Positions 14,864-23,785 of a stretch of 64,000 nt of DNA are shown one piece after another. The stretch comes from Streptomyces tailanensis (GTDB lineage Bacteria; Actinomycetota; Actinomycetes; Streptomycetales; Streptomycetaceae): NCBI RefSeq assembly GCF_008386495.1, contig NZ_VTHJ01000011.1, positions 1 through 64,000 on the forward strand. Direction: 5' to 3'. The notes under the pieces are model-generated. The model saw only the letters and a program-made list of their open reading frames with translations. It searched no databases and was not told the origin of the DNA. Made by a program: the position numbers and the translations under genes. Every line of letters starts with the position of its first letter. Position 1 is the stretch's first letter.

Positions 14864-15970
14864 ATGACAGGCACAGGCACCGCAACCGGCACGGATCGCA
14901 CTTCCCCCCTCCGCGTGGCCCTGGTCGGATACGGCCTCGCGGGCTCCGTCTTCCACGCCCCGCTGATCGCCGCGACGGAGGGCCTCGCCCTCGACACGGT
15001 CGTCACCTCGAACCCCGAGCGGCAGGCGCAGGCCCGCGCGGAGTTCCCGGAGGTCCGACTCGCGGCCGCGGCGGACGAGTTGTGGGCGCGGGCGGACGAG
15101 CTGGACCTGGTCGTCGTCGCCTCCCCGAACAAGACGCACGTCCCGCTCGCCACCGCCGCCCTGGAGGCGGGCCTCGCGGTCGTCGTCGACAAGCCCGTCG
15201 CCGGTACGGCGGCCGAGGCGCGCGAGCTCGCCGCCCTCGCCGACTCCCGCGGCCTGTTCCTCTCCGTCTTCCAGAACCGCCGCTGGGACAACGACTTCCT
15301 GACCCTGAGCAAGCTGCTCGCCGACGGCGAACTGGGCGAGGTCCGGCGCTTCGAGTCCCGCTTCGAACGCTGGCGCCCCCAGCTCAAGGGCGGCTGGCGC
15401 GAGTCCGGCGACCCCGCGGAGATCGGAGGTCTCCTCTACGACCTGGGCAGCCATGTCGTCGACCAGGCCCTCACCCTCTTCGGCCCCGCCACCCTCGTCT
15501 ACGCCGAGTCCGACCTCCGCCGCCCCGGCGCCGAGACGGACGACGACACGTTCATCGCCGTCACCCACGCAGGCGGCGTCCGCTCCCACTTCTACGCCTC
15601 CGCCGTCACCCCCCAACTCGGCCCCCGCTTCCGGGTGTTGGGCTCCGAGGCGGGCTACGTGAAGTACGGCCTGGACCCTCAGGAGTCGGCCCTCCGCGAG
15701 GGCGACCGCCCCGCCCCCGGCACCGACTGGGGCCTGGAGCCCGAGTCTCTGTGGGGCAGAGTGGGCGCCGGCGACTCCCCCCTGACCGGCGGCGGCCGCC
15801 AAGTCCCCACCCTCCCGGGCGACTACCCGGCGTACTACGCGGCCGTGGCGGCGGCGTTGCGCGGCACCGGCGACAATCCGGTGACGGCGTACGAGGCGGC
15901 CGCCGCGCTGGACGTACTGGAAGCGGCGCGGAGGTCGGCGCGCGAGGGCGTGGCGGTGAAGCTGTCATGA
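14864..15970 (+). CDS. Gfo/Idh/MocA family oxidoreductase
   Basis: A 368-residue NAD(P)-dependent dehydrogenase, probably acting on a sugar or cyclitol. The Rossmann glycine motif is VALVGYGLAGSVFH near residue 20. VVVDKPVAGTAAEA is the EKP-like motif, and the C-terminal fold contains GGLLYDLGSHVVDQAL. The ATG at 14864 gives the shortest plausible N-terminus that does not overlap the divergent regulator. The stop overlaps the next gene by four bases (ATGA), implying coupled translation. Confidence 0.9.
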   Translation: MTGTGTATGTDRTSPLRVALVGYGLAGSVFHAPLIAATEGLALDTVVTSNPERQAQARAEFPEVRLAAAADELWARADELDLVVVASPNKTHVPLATAALEAGLAVVVDKPVAGTAAEARELAALADSRGLFLSVFQNRRWDNDFLTLSKLLADGELGEVRRFESRFERWRPQLKGGWRESGDPAEIGGLLYDLGSHVVDQALTLFGPATLVYAESDLRRPGAETDDDTFIAVTHAGGVRSHFYASAVTPQLGPRFRVLGSEAGYVKYGLDPQESALREGDRPAPGTDWGLEPESLWGRVGAGDSPLTGGGRQVPTLPGDYPAYYAAVAAALRGTGDNPVTAYEAAAALDVLEAARRSAREGVAVKLS

Positions 15971-16470
15971 CCGAGACCATGACCGAGACCATGACCGGGA
16001 CCCCGGAAGGGACCCCCACCATCGAGGACCTCGAAGCCCAGGAACGCCGCCTGGTACTCCCCCGGTTCACCTACGAGGACGCGTGGGCCTTGGGCTCACT
16101 GCTGGTGGAGATGGCCCGCGAACGCCGGGCCCCGGTCGCCGTCGACATCCGCCGCGGCCCCCAGCAGCTATTCCACGCGGCCCTGCCCGGCTCGACCCCG
16201 GACAACGACGCCTGGATCGACCGCAAGCGCCGGGTCGTGGAACGCTACGCCAGCTCCTCCTACCTCGTAGGCGCCCGCTTCCGCGCCAAGGGCACGACCT
16301 TCGAGGACTCCTCCCGCCTGGACCCGAACCGCTACGCGGCACACGGCGGTTCGTTCCCGCTGGCGGTGGAGGGCGCGGGCGTGATCGGCACGGTGACGGT
16401 GTCGGGCCTGCCCCAACTGGAGGACCACGCGATGGTGGTGGAGGCGTTGGAGCGGTTCCTCGGCAGGTAA
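15967..16470 (+). CDS. UPF0303/HbpS-like (DUF336) protein
   Basis: A 167-residue protein of the heme-degrading/HbpS-like fold group. Conserved stretches are DAWALGSLLVEMARER, VAVDIRRG, NDAWIDRKRRVVERY and a glycine-rich end GVIGTVTVSGLPQLEDH. Three ATGs occur in the repeated opening METMTETMT-like region. The first overlaps the oxidoreductase stop and is used here. Its role beside a sugar oxidoreductase is unknown; homologues bind heme or small degradation products. Confidence 0.85.
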   Translation: MTETMTETMTGTPEGTPTIEDLEAQERRLVLPRFTYEDAWALGSLLVEMARERRAPVAVDIRRGPQQLFHAALPGSTPDNDAWIDRKRRVVERYASSSYLVGARFRAKGTTFEDSSRLDPNRYAAHGGSFPLAVEGAGVIGTVTVSGLPQLEDHAMVVEALERFLGR

Positions 16471-16483
16471 CGGCACGGCATGC

Positions 16484-16513
16484 GAAAGGGGCCCGCTCGT
16501 GGCGGGCCCCTTT
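16484..16513. terminator. Bidirectional terminator
   Basis: GAAAGGGGCCCGC and its partner GGCGGGCCCCTTTC form a near-perfect stem around TCGT, with A- and T-runs at the edges. It serves the plus-strand UPF0303 gene and the converging minus-strand secreted-protein gene. Confidence 0.85.
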
Positions 16514-16525
16514 CAGGTGCTCAGG

Positions 16526-16969
16526 TCACGACTTGACGGCGTGGGTGCCGAAGCACTTGCTGAACGAACCCTGCACGACGCAGACGGTGATGTAGTGCGT
16601 GACGTCCTCTCGGAGGTCGCCCGTCACGCGGTCGGTGTACGGCGATTCGTGTCCTCGGGTCGTGGCGACCCTGCCCGTGTCCAGACGCGCCTCGATGCCG
16701 TAGCCGTCCGCCAACTGGTCGTTGGCGATCAGGGTGTCCCCGGTGGCGCTTCCGAGGTCACCGGGGTCGCGTGCCCACGCGCCGAACCCGGCAACCCTGC
16801 TGCCGTTGTACACCGTCACGTTGACGGAGCCGTCGACCTCGTAGGTGAAGGAGTCCCAGTCCACGGCGCTCGCCTGAGGTGCCGCGACGCCGAGTACGAG
16901 TCCCGCGGCCAGCACCGAGGCGGCCGCCCCGACGGACGCCACTCTCTTGCCTCTTCCTGTCTGCTTCAT
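16526..16969 (-). CDS. Small secreted protein, function unknown
   Basis: A protein of 147 residues from the ATG at 16969, preceded by GGGGGAAACC; longer frames upstream lack a ribosome site. The N-terminus MKQTGRGKR plus a hydrophobic stretch ending in APQASA is a clear Sec signal. The mature part (~110 residues) is beta-rich with two Cys near the end (ITVCVVQGSFSKCFG), probably a disulfide. Not recognised beyond that. Confidence 0.75.
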   Translation of the reverse strand: MKQTGRGKRVASVGAAASVLAAGLVLGVAAPQASAVDWDSFTYEVDGSVNVTVYNGSRVAGFGAWARDPGDLGSATGDTLIANDQLADGYGIEARLDTGRVATTRGHESPYTDRVTGDLREDVTHYITVCVVQGSFSKCFGTHAVKS

Positions 16970-17122
16970 GGTTTCCCCCGTTTCACTGGTTGTTGATGTT
17001 GAAGCAGACACATCATTCGTGACGAACGAGGGAGATAGCAGCCGTTTTTCGAAGGGAGATCCCCGACGGAAACAAATCAGCCAAACGTGCATGCGTACAC
17101 CACCTACGCGTCCTCGAGCCGG

Positions 17123-17893
17123 TTACTTGGCGGTACCGGCCGAAGACCCCACCGGAGCCGGGTTCACCGGGTACAGAAACGCCCGCTCCACCGCACTCCA
17201 CGTCGTACTGGTCACCACGTACAACGCGGCCGCCAGCGGCACCACCGCCACGGTCACCAGCGTGAAGAAGGACATGAACGGCATGACCTTGCCGACCGCC
17301 CCCATGCTCGCCGCCAGCCCCGGCACCTGCTCGTCCCCCACCGCGGGCACACCGGCCGACCCCGCCGCCATCATCAGCTTCGTACGCCGGTAGTTGAAGG
17401 CCGCGACCCCCGCGACGATCACGAACAGCCCGACGTAGACGAGCCCCTGCGCCCCGAACACGCCGCCCTCCCCCAGCGCGTCGAACCAGCGGTCACCGAG
17501 CGGCGCCGCGAACAGCTTGTGGCCGAGCAGCGCGTTGGCCTCGCCGCCGATCGTCGTGTTGGAGAACAGGTGGTAGAGGAGGAAGAAGGCGGGCAGCTGG
17601 CAGAGGCTGGGCAGGCACCCGGACAGCGGCGACACCTTCTCCGCCGCGTGCAGCTCCAGCACCGCCTTCTGGAGCTTCTCCGGGTTCTTCGCGTGCTTCT
17701 TCCGCAGCTCCGCGATCTTCGGCTGCAGGGCGACCCGGGCCCGCTGCCCGCGCGCCGCCGCCCGGGAGAGAGGGTGCACGAGCAGTCGTACGAGCGCGGT
17801 GAACAGGACGATCGCGACGGCCGTCGCGGAGGCGTCGAACAGCGGCTGGAGCAGATCGGCGAGGCGCGCGACAAGGTCGGCGAAAACGGACAT
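17123..17893 (-). CDS. yidC: YidC/Oxa1 family membrane insertase (second copy type)
   Basis: A 256-residue insertase of the short actinobacterial type. Membrane segments start with AVAIVLFTALVRLLVHPLS, which holds the conserved Arg of the hydrophilic groove. The cytoplasmic coiled hairpin is LQPKIAELRKKHAKNPEKLQ. Further motifs are CLPSLCQLPAFFLLYHLFS and MPFMSFFTLVTVAVVPLAAALY. It lies away from rnpA-rpmH, so it is likely a paralogue of the housekeeping YidC. The DUF6412 and class E sortase genes lie upstream on the same strand. Confidence 0.9.
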   Translation of the reverse strand: MSVFADLVARLADLLQPLFDASATAVAIVLFTALVRLLVHPLSRAAARGQRARVALQPKIAELRKKHAKNPEKLQKAVLELHAAEKVSPLSGCLPSLCQLPAFFLLYHLFSNTTIGGEANALLGHKLFAAPLGDRWFDALGEGGVFGAQGLVYVGLFVIVAGVAAFNYRRTKLMMAAGSAGVPAVGDEQVPGLAASMGAVGKVMPFMSFFTLVTVAVVPLAAALYVVTSTTWSAVERAFLYPVNPAPVGSSAGTAK

Positions 17894-18029
17894 GGGTGTG
17901 AGCCCTCCATGGGTCTCGTCGTGCCAGGAAGCAGTCCAAGGAAGCAGTCCAAGGAATGGGGGACTTGGCGCGACGGCCCGCGTAAGGGGGCACGTACAGG
18001 TGGAACTGCGTGGTGACTGCGGGCGTGCC

Positions 18030-18353
18030 CTACGCGGTGGCCGTCAGGAGGGCACGTCCGGGCGCCCGGGGTCGCGTACGACCGCGGGCGTCGGGATCCC
18101 GTTGGGGCAGGAACGCCGTACGGCGTTCACGGTCACGGATCGCCGTCCGTACGCGCGTCCGCGGTACGACGGGCGCGCAGCGCGAGGCGATGACCGCGCA
18201 GGCGGCGAACGCGGACCCGGCCGCGGCGGTCGCCGCGAAGGCGACGGCGGCGGAGAGGGTGCCGGTGTCGAGGAGGGCGACCTCGAAGAGGAACAGCAGG
18301 AGCATGGCGGCGGGACGCGGGTTGGCCCAGCTCTTGGTCCAGCTGCGGATCAT
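18030..18353 (-). CDS. DUF6412 membrane protein
   Basis: A 107-residue protein starting at the ATG at 18353 behind GGAGGCGAGCC. Two hydrophobic stretches (AAMLLLFLFEVALL; LSAAVAFAATAAAGSAFAACAVI) precede the conserved basic tail TRVRTAIRDRERRTAFLPQR. The gene accompanies short yidC genes in Streptomyces and does so here, with 136 bases between them. Function unknown; a role in insertion or envelope assembly is a guess from context. Confidence 0.8.
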   Translation of the reverse strand: MIRSWTKSWANPRPAAMLLLFLFEVALLDTGTLSAAVAFAATAAAGSAFAACAVIASRCAPVVPRTRVRTAIRDRERRTAFLPQRDPDARGRTRPRAPGRALLTATA

Positions 18354-18394
18354 GGCTCGCCTCCTCCCCGTACGAACTGGTCGCACACATGCTC

Positions 18395-19171
18395 TCATCT
18401 GAGCCGCACCGAGCGCAGCTTCCCCCACACTACGAGCCGGTACGTGGAGGTGTACTCGGGGGTGCAGGTGGTGAGGGTGAGGTAGTAGCCGCGCTCGCCG
18501 TACCCGTACTCCGGCCGCACTCCACTGCGCGGGACCGCCTCCAGGACGCCGCCGTCGCCGGGCGTGGTCTGCGGGAGCGTCCGGTCGACGGCGTACGTGT
18601 AGACCGCGTCCCGGGTCTCGACGCGAACCTCGTCGCCGGCCCGCAGCCGGTCGAGGTGGCGGAAGGGCTCGCCGTGGGTGTTGCGGTGCCCGGCGAGCGC
18701 GAAGTTCCCGGGGCGGCCCGGCTGCGCGGTCCGCGGGTAGTGGCCGACGTATCCCTTGTCGAGGACGTCGGCCCGGCCGATCCCCTCGGCGACGGGTACG
18801 CGGAGGCCGAGGCGGGGGATGGCGAGGACGGCGTAGGCCTGGGTGGAGGCGTCTGTGGGGTCGGGGGCCGAGGAGGGCGCGGGAGCCGTCGAGGGGGCGG
18901 CGGCCGTACCCGGAACCTCGGTCGGAGCCGGGCCGTCGGCACCCGCGTCCGGCGCGGACTTCGGCGAGGCCGCCCACTCCTTCTCCAACGCCCTGACCTC
19001 CCGCCGCGCCGCCTCCTGGGCCTGCCGGTTGGTCCACCACAACTGGTGGACGACGAAGAGGAGGAGGACCAGGCCGAGGGTGACGGCGAGCTCGGCGGCG
19101 GTCCACAACACACGGGCGTACGCGGCCCGTCGGCGGCGGACGCCGTGGTGGACGACCAGGGGTGCCCTCAC
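18395..19171 (-). CDS. Class E sortase
   Basis: A membrane-bound transpeptidase (~258 residues from GTG 19171; no strong ribosome site, so the start is uncertain). A basic N-terminus and one membrane helix (LAVTLGLVLLLFVVHQLWW) are followed by a Pro/Ala/Asp-rich linker and the sortase fold. The catalytic residues are His in ALAGHRNTHG, Cys in LTLTTCTPEY and Arg in TSTYRLVVWG. Class E enzymes attach LAXTG proteins to peptidoglycan; the LAESG protein at 12520-13332 is the nearest candidate substrate. It is 41 bases from the DUF6412 gene. Confidence 0.9.
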   Translation of the reverse strand: MRAPLVVHHGVRRRRAAYARVLWTAAELAVTLGLVLLLFVVHQLWWTNRQAQEAARREVRALEKEWAASPKSAPDAGADGPAPTEVPGTAAAPSTAPAPSSAPDPTDASTQAYAVLAIPRLGLRVPVAEGIGRADVLDKGYVGHYPRTAQPGRPGNFALAGHRNTHGEPFRHLDRLRAGDEVRVETRDAVYTYAVDRTLPQTTPGDGGVLEAVPRSGVRPEYGYGERGYYLTLTTCTPEYTSTYRLVVWGKLRSVRLR

Positions 19172-19438
19172 GGGCCGAACGATAGAGGCCGCCTCCGCGG
19201 ACAACCAGACCGCCGCACGTCCACACCAGGGGAACCACTTCCTCCTCCCCTTCTCACAACCCTTGAAAGAAATCGAAGAAAGCGCTGTCACACCTCTCGA
19301 CAACCCCACGGTTCACACCTGACTCTTCCGAAAGGCGACCGCACCCCACCCCAGGCGGCCGTTCTCGCCCCACCAGCAGTTCCCCTGCTCAACCGCAGTT
19401 CCCCGCTCGCTCGGCACCCGCATCCCCACGGAGCTGAC

Positions 19439-20971
19439 ATGACCGCATCACCAACACCCCAGAACACCCCTCAACCCCCCAAGGACCGCTCCCCGGCGTT
19501 CGGCAGACGCGCCCTGCTGGCAGCGGCCGGCGGCGCGCTCGCGGGCACCGCCCTAGGCACCGGCACCGCACACGCGGACGCGACCATCGCCGTCAACCCG
19601 GCCACGAAGTGGGGCACTTGGGAGGGCTGGGGCACCTCGCTCGCCTGGTGGGCGAACGTCTTCGGCGCCCGGGACGACTTCGCCGACCTCTGGTTCACGA
19701 CGAAGACGACGACGTACAACGGCACGGCGCTCCCCGGCCTGGGCATGAACATCGCCCGCTACAACCTGGGCGCGTGCAGCTGGAACAGCGTGGGCGGCGA
19801 GACGATGGTCGAATCGCCGAACATCCCGGCCTTCAAACAGATAGAGGGCTTCTGGCAGGACTGGAACAACGAGGACCCGACCTCCTCGGCCTGGGACTGG
19901 ACGGCGGACGCGAACCAGCGAGCGGCCCTCTCGAAGGCGGTGTCGCGAGGCGCGACGACGGAACTCTTCGCCAACTCCCCCATGTGGTGGATGTGCCTGA
20001 ACCACAACCCCTCGGGCGCGGCGGGCGGCGGCAACAACCTCCAGTCCTGGAACTACCGCCAACACGCCTCCCACCTGGCGGCGGTGGCCCTCTACGCCAA
20101 GAACAACTGGGGCGTGAACTTCGCGACGGTCGACCCCTTCAACGAACCGGCGTCGACCTGGTGGACGGCGACCGGCACCCAGGAGGGCTGCCACATGGAC
20201 CCGGCGGTCCAGGCGGCCGTACTCCCGTACATGCGCAGCGAGTTGGACAAGCGAGGCCTCACGTCCGTCCGCATCTCAGCCTCGGACGAAACGAACTACG
20301 ACACGGCCCGCTCGACATGGAGCTCCTTCGGCGCATCGACAAAGGCCCTGGTAAGCCAGGTGAACGTACACGGCTACCAGGGCGCGGGCGGCCGCAGAGA
20401 CCTGCTCTACACGGACGTAGTGACAACGTCCGGCAAAAAACTCTGGAACTCGGAAACGGGCGACAGCGACGGCACCGGCTGGACCCTCGCCCGCAACCTC
20501 TGCTACGACTTCCGCTGGCTGCACCCCACGGCCTGGTGCTACTGGCAGGTGATGGACCCGACGGCGGGCTGGGCGATGATCGCGTACGACGCGAACACCC
20601 TCCAGCCGACAACTGTGCAGACCAAGCACTACGTCATGGCGCAATTCAGCCGCCATATCCGCCCCGGCATGACCATCATCGACACGGGCGTGAGCTACGC
20701 GGCGGCGGCCTACGACGCGACGGCCCGCCGCCTCGTGATCGTGGCCGTGGAAACCACCAACGCCGCCCAGACCCTCACCTTCGACCTCTCCCGCTTCACG
20801 ACGGTCACGGGCGGCACGAACGGCCTGGTCCCCCGCTGGAACACCCACACGTCGGGCGGCACCGACCGCTACCGCGCGTACTCGGACACACGCCTGAACG
20901 GCAAGTCGGTGGCGGTCCCGTTCGCGGCGGGAGCGGTGCAGACGCTTCAGATCGACGGCGTGACGATCTAG
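19439..20971 (+). CDS. GH30 glycoside hydrolase (endo-beta-1,6-galactanase type)
   Basis: A secreted 510-residue hydrolase predicted to cut beta-1,6-galactan side chains of plant arabinogalactan. The start ATG follows GGAG. A twin-arginine signal (FGRRALLAAAGGALAGTALG) ends near residue 46 (AHADA). The GH30 barrel has WEGWGTSLAWWANVFG, ANSPMWWM, the acid/base Glu in DPFNEPASTWW (~236) and the nucleophile Glu in LWNSETGDSDG (~338). A C-terminal beta domain ends the protein. The 267-base upstream gap contains an A-rich stretch but no operator I could name. Confidence 0.88.
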   Translation: MTASPTPQNTPQPPKDRSPAFGRRALLAAAGGALAGTALGTGTAHADATIAVNPATKWGTWEGWGTSLAWWANVFGARDDFADLWFTTKTTTYNGTALPGLGMNIARYNLGACSWNSVGGETMVESPNIPAFKQIEGFWQDWNNEDPTSSAWDWTADANQRAALSKAVSRGATTELFANSPMWWMCLNHNPSGAAGGGNNLQSWNYRQHASHLAAVALYAKNNWGVNFATVDPFNEPASTWWTATGTQEGCHMDPAVQAAVLPYMRSELDKRGLTSVRISASDETNYDTARSTWSSFGASTKALVSQVNVHGYQGAGGRRDLLYTDVVTTSGKKLWNSETGDSDGTGWTLARNLCYDFRWLHPTAWCYWQVMDPTAGWAMIAYDANTLQPTTVQTKHYVMAQFSRHIRPGMTIIDTGVSYAAAAYDATARRLVIVAVETTNAAQTLTFDLSRFTTVTGGTNGLVPRWNTHTSGGTDRYRAYSDTRLNGKSVAVPFAAGAVQTLQIDGVTI

Positions 20972-21062
20972 CCGCCAGGAGCCGGCAGCCAGGAGAGGCG
21001 GGCGGGAGCCGCCCCGGGCCCCACCCGCCCCCTCCCCGAACCCCGCAGATGACTGACCGACC

Positions 21063-21127
21063 AATTGGCAGATTGGTCTCGCCTGCACGCGGTAGCAAGA
21101 CGTGCCAGGCGGGACGAATCTGCCAAT
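21063..21127. other. Long near-perfect hairpin downstream of GH30 gene
   Basis: ATTGGCAGATTGGTCTCGCC pairs with the run ending GAATCTGCCAAT with two mismatches over 22 bases. The stem continues inward (GCACG with CGTGC, one bulge), leaving a loop of about 11 bases (CGGTAGCAAGA). It may act as a terminator for the GH30 gene, though it lacks a T-run. It could also be a MITE-like remnant. Confidence 0.6.
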
Positions 21128-21237
21128 AGGCACCCACGGCGCCGCGGGACCAGGCAGGGCACCCCGTCCGGAATGAACGGAGCCCCGACCTGGACGTAGC
21201 TCACCCCACCGCCCCCTCGGCCAGTACGGTGTCGTCC

Positions 21238-22251
21238 ATGCGCCCCGACACGCCTGCCGAGAACGTCGACCACCCCGCTGAGGCGGCCCGCCTGGAGCGA
21301 ACCGCCGACCTCTACCCCGAGGACGCCGAACACCTCCTCCTCCAGGCCGCCGCCCACCGCGAACTGTCCGGCGACCGCCCCGCCGCGACCACCCTCTACG
21401 ACCGCCTCCTCTCCTCCTCCACCCCCCTGGAGAACCCCCACCTGGTACGAGCCCTGAAGGCCTCCAACCTCTGGGAATACGGCCACGAGGCGGAAGCGAG
21501 GGCGATCATCGAGGGCGTCAGGGCAGCCGCCCCCCGAGACCCGGCCCCCTGGGTGATCATCGCGGAGGCCCTGGAATCCCACGACGAGCTGGAAGCGGCC
21601 CACGACACCTTCACGACAGCCGTGACCCTCCTCCTGACAGACGTCCCGGAACCCCCCTACACCACCCGCCCCCTCCTCGTCGGCCGCCACAGGGTCCGCC
21701 GCATGCTGGGCGCAGCCCACGACGAGTGGGACGCCCTGGCAGACACCCTCCACTCGTCCTCAATCTCCCTGGACGAACTCCACGACCCGAAGCGCGTCTG
21801 GTCCCTGGGCTCGGACAACCCAGCAGAACTCCAGGCCGAGATCACCCGCCTACGAGCAGAACTGGGCGCCTACCGCGAGGCCCTGTCCCGCCCGTTCCCG
21901 GTGGCGGTACTGCACTGGCCGGCGCCCGAACTGGCCGAACTGGTGGCGGCCTACCCGATCCTGGCCACGGAGTACCCCTCCCACAAGGAACACCTGGCGA
22001 CCATAGAGTCCTCCCTCCGAGAACTCTCCACCTCCGGCACCCCCAACCTGGGCATCGTCACCGGCACAGTCCCGTCGTACGAGGCCTTCGCAGCCTCGGA
22101 GAGCTCCTCCCCCGCAGAACCGGCCCTGCTCCCCCAGTACGCGACGACACTGGCGGCGCGGGGCTTGGCGGTGGCGTGGCCCCCGCAGAAGGGGTCAGCT
22201 TGCTGGTGCGGGTCTGGCCAGACGTATGAGGGGTGCCACGGCGCGCAGTAA
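21238..22251 (+). CDS. SEC-C motif protein with TPR-like N-terminus
   Basis: A protein of about 337 residues (ATG 21238; a GTG three codons upstream is in frame). The first ~170 residues are alternating helices like tetratricopeptide repeats (DLYPEDAEHLLLQAAAHREL, ALKASNLWEYGHEAEARAI). The C-terminus ends with the SEC-C zinc motif CWCGSGQTYEGCHG. Such proteins are thought to bind partners through the zinc motif, but no specific role is known. It is the last intact gene before the IS701 element. Confidence 0.85.
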   Translation: MRPDTPAENVDHPAEAARLERTADLYPEDAEHLLLQAAAHRELSGDRPAATTLYDRLLSSSTPLENPHLVRALKASNLWEYGHEAEARAIIEGVRAAAPRDPAPWVIIAEALESHDELEAAHDTFTTAVTLLLTDVPEPPYTTRPLLVGRHRVRRMLGAAHDEWDALADTLHSSSISLDELHDPKRVWSLGSDNPAELQAEITRLRAELGAYREALSRPFPVAVLHWPAPELAELVAAYPILATEYPSHKEHLATIESSLRELSTSGTPNLGIVTGTVPSYEAFAASESSSPAEPALLPQYATTLAARGLAVAWPPQKGSACWCGSGQTYEGCHGAQ

Positions 22252-22385
22252 GCCCCAAGATCCCCGCCCGGCCCACCGTCCCGCCAGCCGCCAAACCAAC
22301 CCGGCGTGCTGGCGAGGCGAGACCGCGCCTGGGCAGGTCGCGGTGACAGTGATGGGGCACCGCTCCTCAGTGGACGCCCCTCTAA

Positions 22386-23750
22386 TACTGCAGCCGCAGT
22401 TACGGGGGTCCGTGGCCGCGGCGGCAGCAGTGGCTGATCCGGGCTCGGTGTTGGTGGCGTCGGCGCGAGCGTGAGCAGTGCAGAATGTGTTCGATTTCGT
22501 GCCGGATGGCGCGGGCGATTTTGCTCAGCAGGCGGCGGATCTCGTTCAGGCTCAGTCGACTGAAGTCGCCTCGGTGTCTCCCCTTTCGCCAGTAGAGGCC
22601 CGGAGGGCGGTCAGATGGGCGGCGGCCGCCATGGCCAGGGTGATGTGCCGGTACCAGGCCGGATAATGGCGGACCTGGTAGTGGTCCAGGCCGGCCTCGT
22701 TCTTCGCGGCCTGAAAGCACTCTTTGATCGCCCAGCGGGCTCCGGCAGCACGGACAGTCTCCGCCAGCGGGGTGCCTGCGAGCGCATGCGTGAGGTAGTA
22801 GGCGCGCTCACCGTCGGCCAGGGACCGGCGGGTAAGCAGGGCATCTTCGAAGCCGTCCGCGCCGTTGCCGGGCAGCGGGACCATCGCCCAGGCGTATTCG
22901 CGCAGGCCGTGGGTACCGTCACCGGCCGAGCGGACCTCCCAGGCTTCCTCGGGCAGGATGGCCGAGACAGTGCGGGCGTTTTGCCCGCGGGGCCCGCACC
23001 GGTGCTTGTAGCCGATCGCCAGCACGTAGCTGAGTCGCATCTCGGCGAGCCAACCACGCAGCACCGGATCCTGGCCGTAGACCTCGTCGCCGGTCACCCA
23101 TCGAAACGGCACATCGGCATCCACCGCCCTCGCCAGCATCGCTCTGGCCAGGGCGGGTTTGGTGGCAAAGCCGACCTCATCGCCGATCCGGGCATCCGCC
23201 CGGCGGGCCGGATCCTCAGTCCAGGATGTCGGCAGATACAGCTCCCGGTCGATCAATGCCCGGCCCGCAGAGGAGGCGTAGGCCAGGAACACGCCCAACT
23301 GGCAGTTGTCGACCTTCCCAGAGGTGCCGATGTACTGCCGCTGTACCCCGGCCGAGCGGACACCCTTCTTGATGAAGCCGGTCTCATCCACGATCAACAC
23401 GCCGTCCTCGGTGCCGAGTTGTTCCAGCAAAAAGCCGCGGACCTCGTCCCGCACTGCGTCCGCATCCCAGTCGGCCTGGTTCAACAGGCGCTGCATGCCG
23501 TCCGGGCACGCCTCACCTGCCTGCTCGGCCAGCGTCCAACCGTTCTTGCGCTCCAGCGGCGCGAGCAAACCGCGCAGATACTGCCTCGCCCGATCACGCG
23601 GCTCCGACCTGCGAAAATACCGGCCGATCCGGGCATGGAGGGCATCCAGCCCAGCCGCCCAGCGATGCATCTCATCAAGCGTGACATCCCCACCCATGAC
23701 CAGCCCAACGACCAGCCCGACCGCCAGTCACTGCAACTGCGGCTGTAGTA
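22386..23750 (-). mobile_element. IS701-family insertion sequence
   Basis: Terminal inverted repeats TACTGCAGCCGCAGTTA (22386) and, read inward from 23750, TACTACAGCCGCAGTTGC frame one transposase gene. The flanking four bases are CTAA on the left and CTAG on the right. That resembles the 4-base target duplication of this family with one mismatch. The element is 1365 bp and appears complete. Confidence 0.85.
22552..23697 (-). CDS. IS701 family transposase
   Basis: A 381-residue DDE transposase. Acidic residues are visible in GVLIVDETGFIKKG, RWVTGDEVYGQDP and AIKECFQAAKNEAGLDHYQV. No frameshift or stop is present, so it may be active. The gene starts ~50 bases inside the right terminal repeat. 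Its 3' end is followed by ~165 bases of non-coding element sequence. Confidence 0.92.
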   Translation of the reverse strand: MGGDVTLDEMHRWAAGLDALHARIGRYFRRSEPRDRARQYLRGLLAPLERKNGWTLAEQAGEACPDGMQRLLNQADWDADAVRDEVRGFLLEQLGTEDGVLIVDETGFIKKGVRSAGVQRQYIGTSGKVDNCQLGVFLAYASSAGRALIDRELYLPTSWTEDPARRADARIGDEVGFATKPALARAMLARAVDADVPFRWVTGDEVYGQDPVLRGWLAEMRLSYVLAIGYKHRCGPRGQNARTVSAILPEEAWEVRSAGDGTHGLREYAWAMVPLPGNGADGFEDALLTRRSLADGERAYYLTHALAGTPLAETVRAAGARWAIKECFQAAKNEAGLDHYQVRHYPAWYRHITLAMAAAAHLTALRASTGERGDTEATSVD

Positions 23751-23785
23751 CTAGACTTCTGCGACCTACAGGGGCCAGGGGTGGG

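Noticed and set aside
13564..16470. A 968-codon plus-strand frame across the ROK regulator and oxidoreductase
   Set aside because: Only the part from 15967 is a real gene; the rest is antisense to the ROK gene or out of frame with the oxidoreductase.
19172..19438. A CebR- or DasR-type operator upstream of the GH30 gene
   Set aside because: The stretch contains AAAGCGCTGT but neither the TGGGAGCGCTCCCA nor the GGTCTAGACC pattern.
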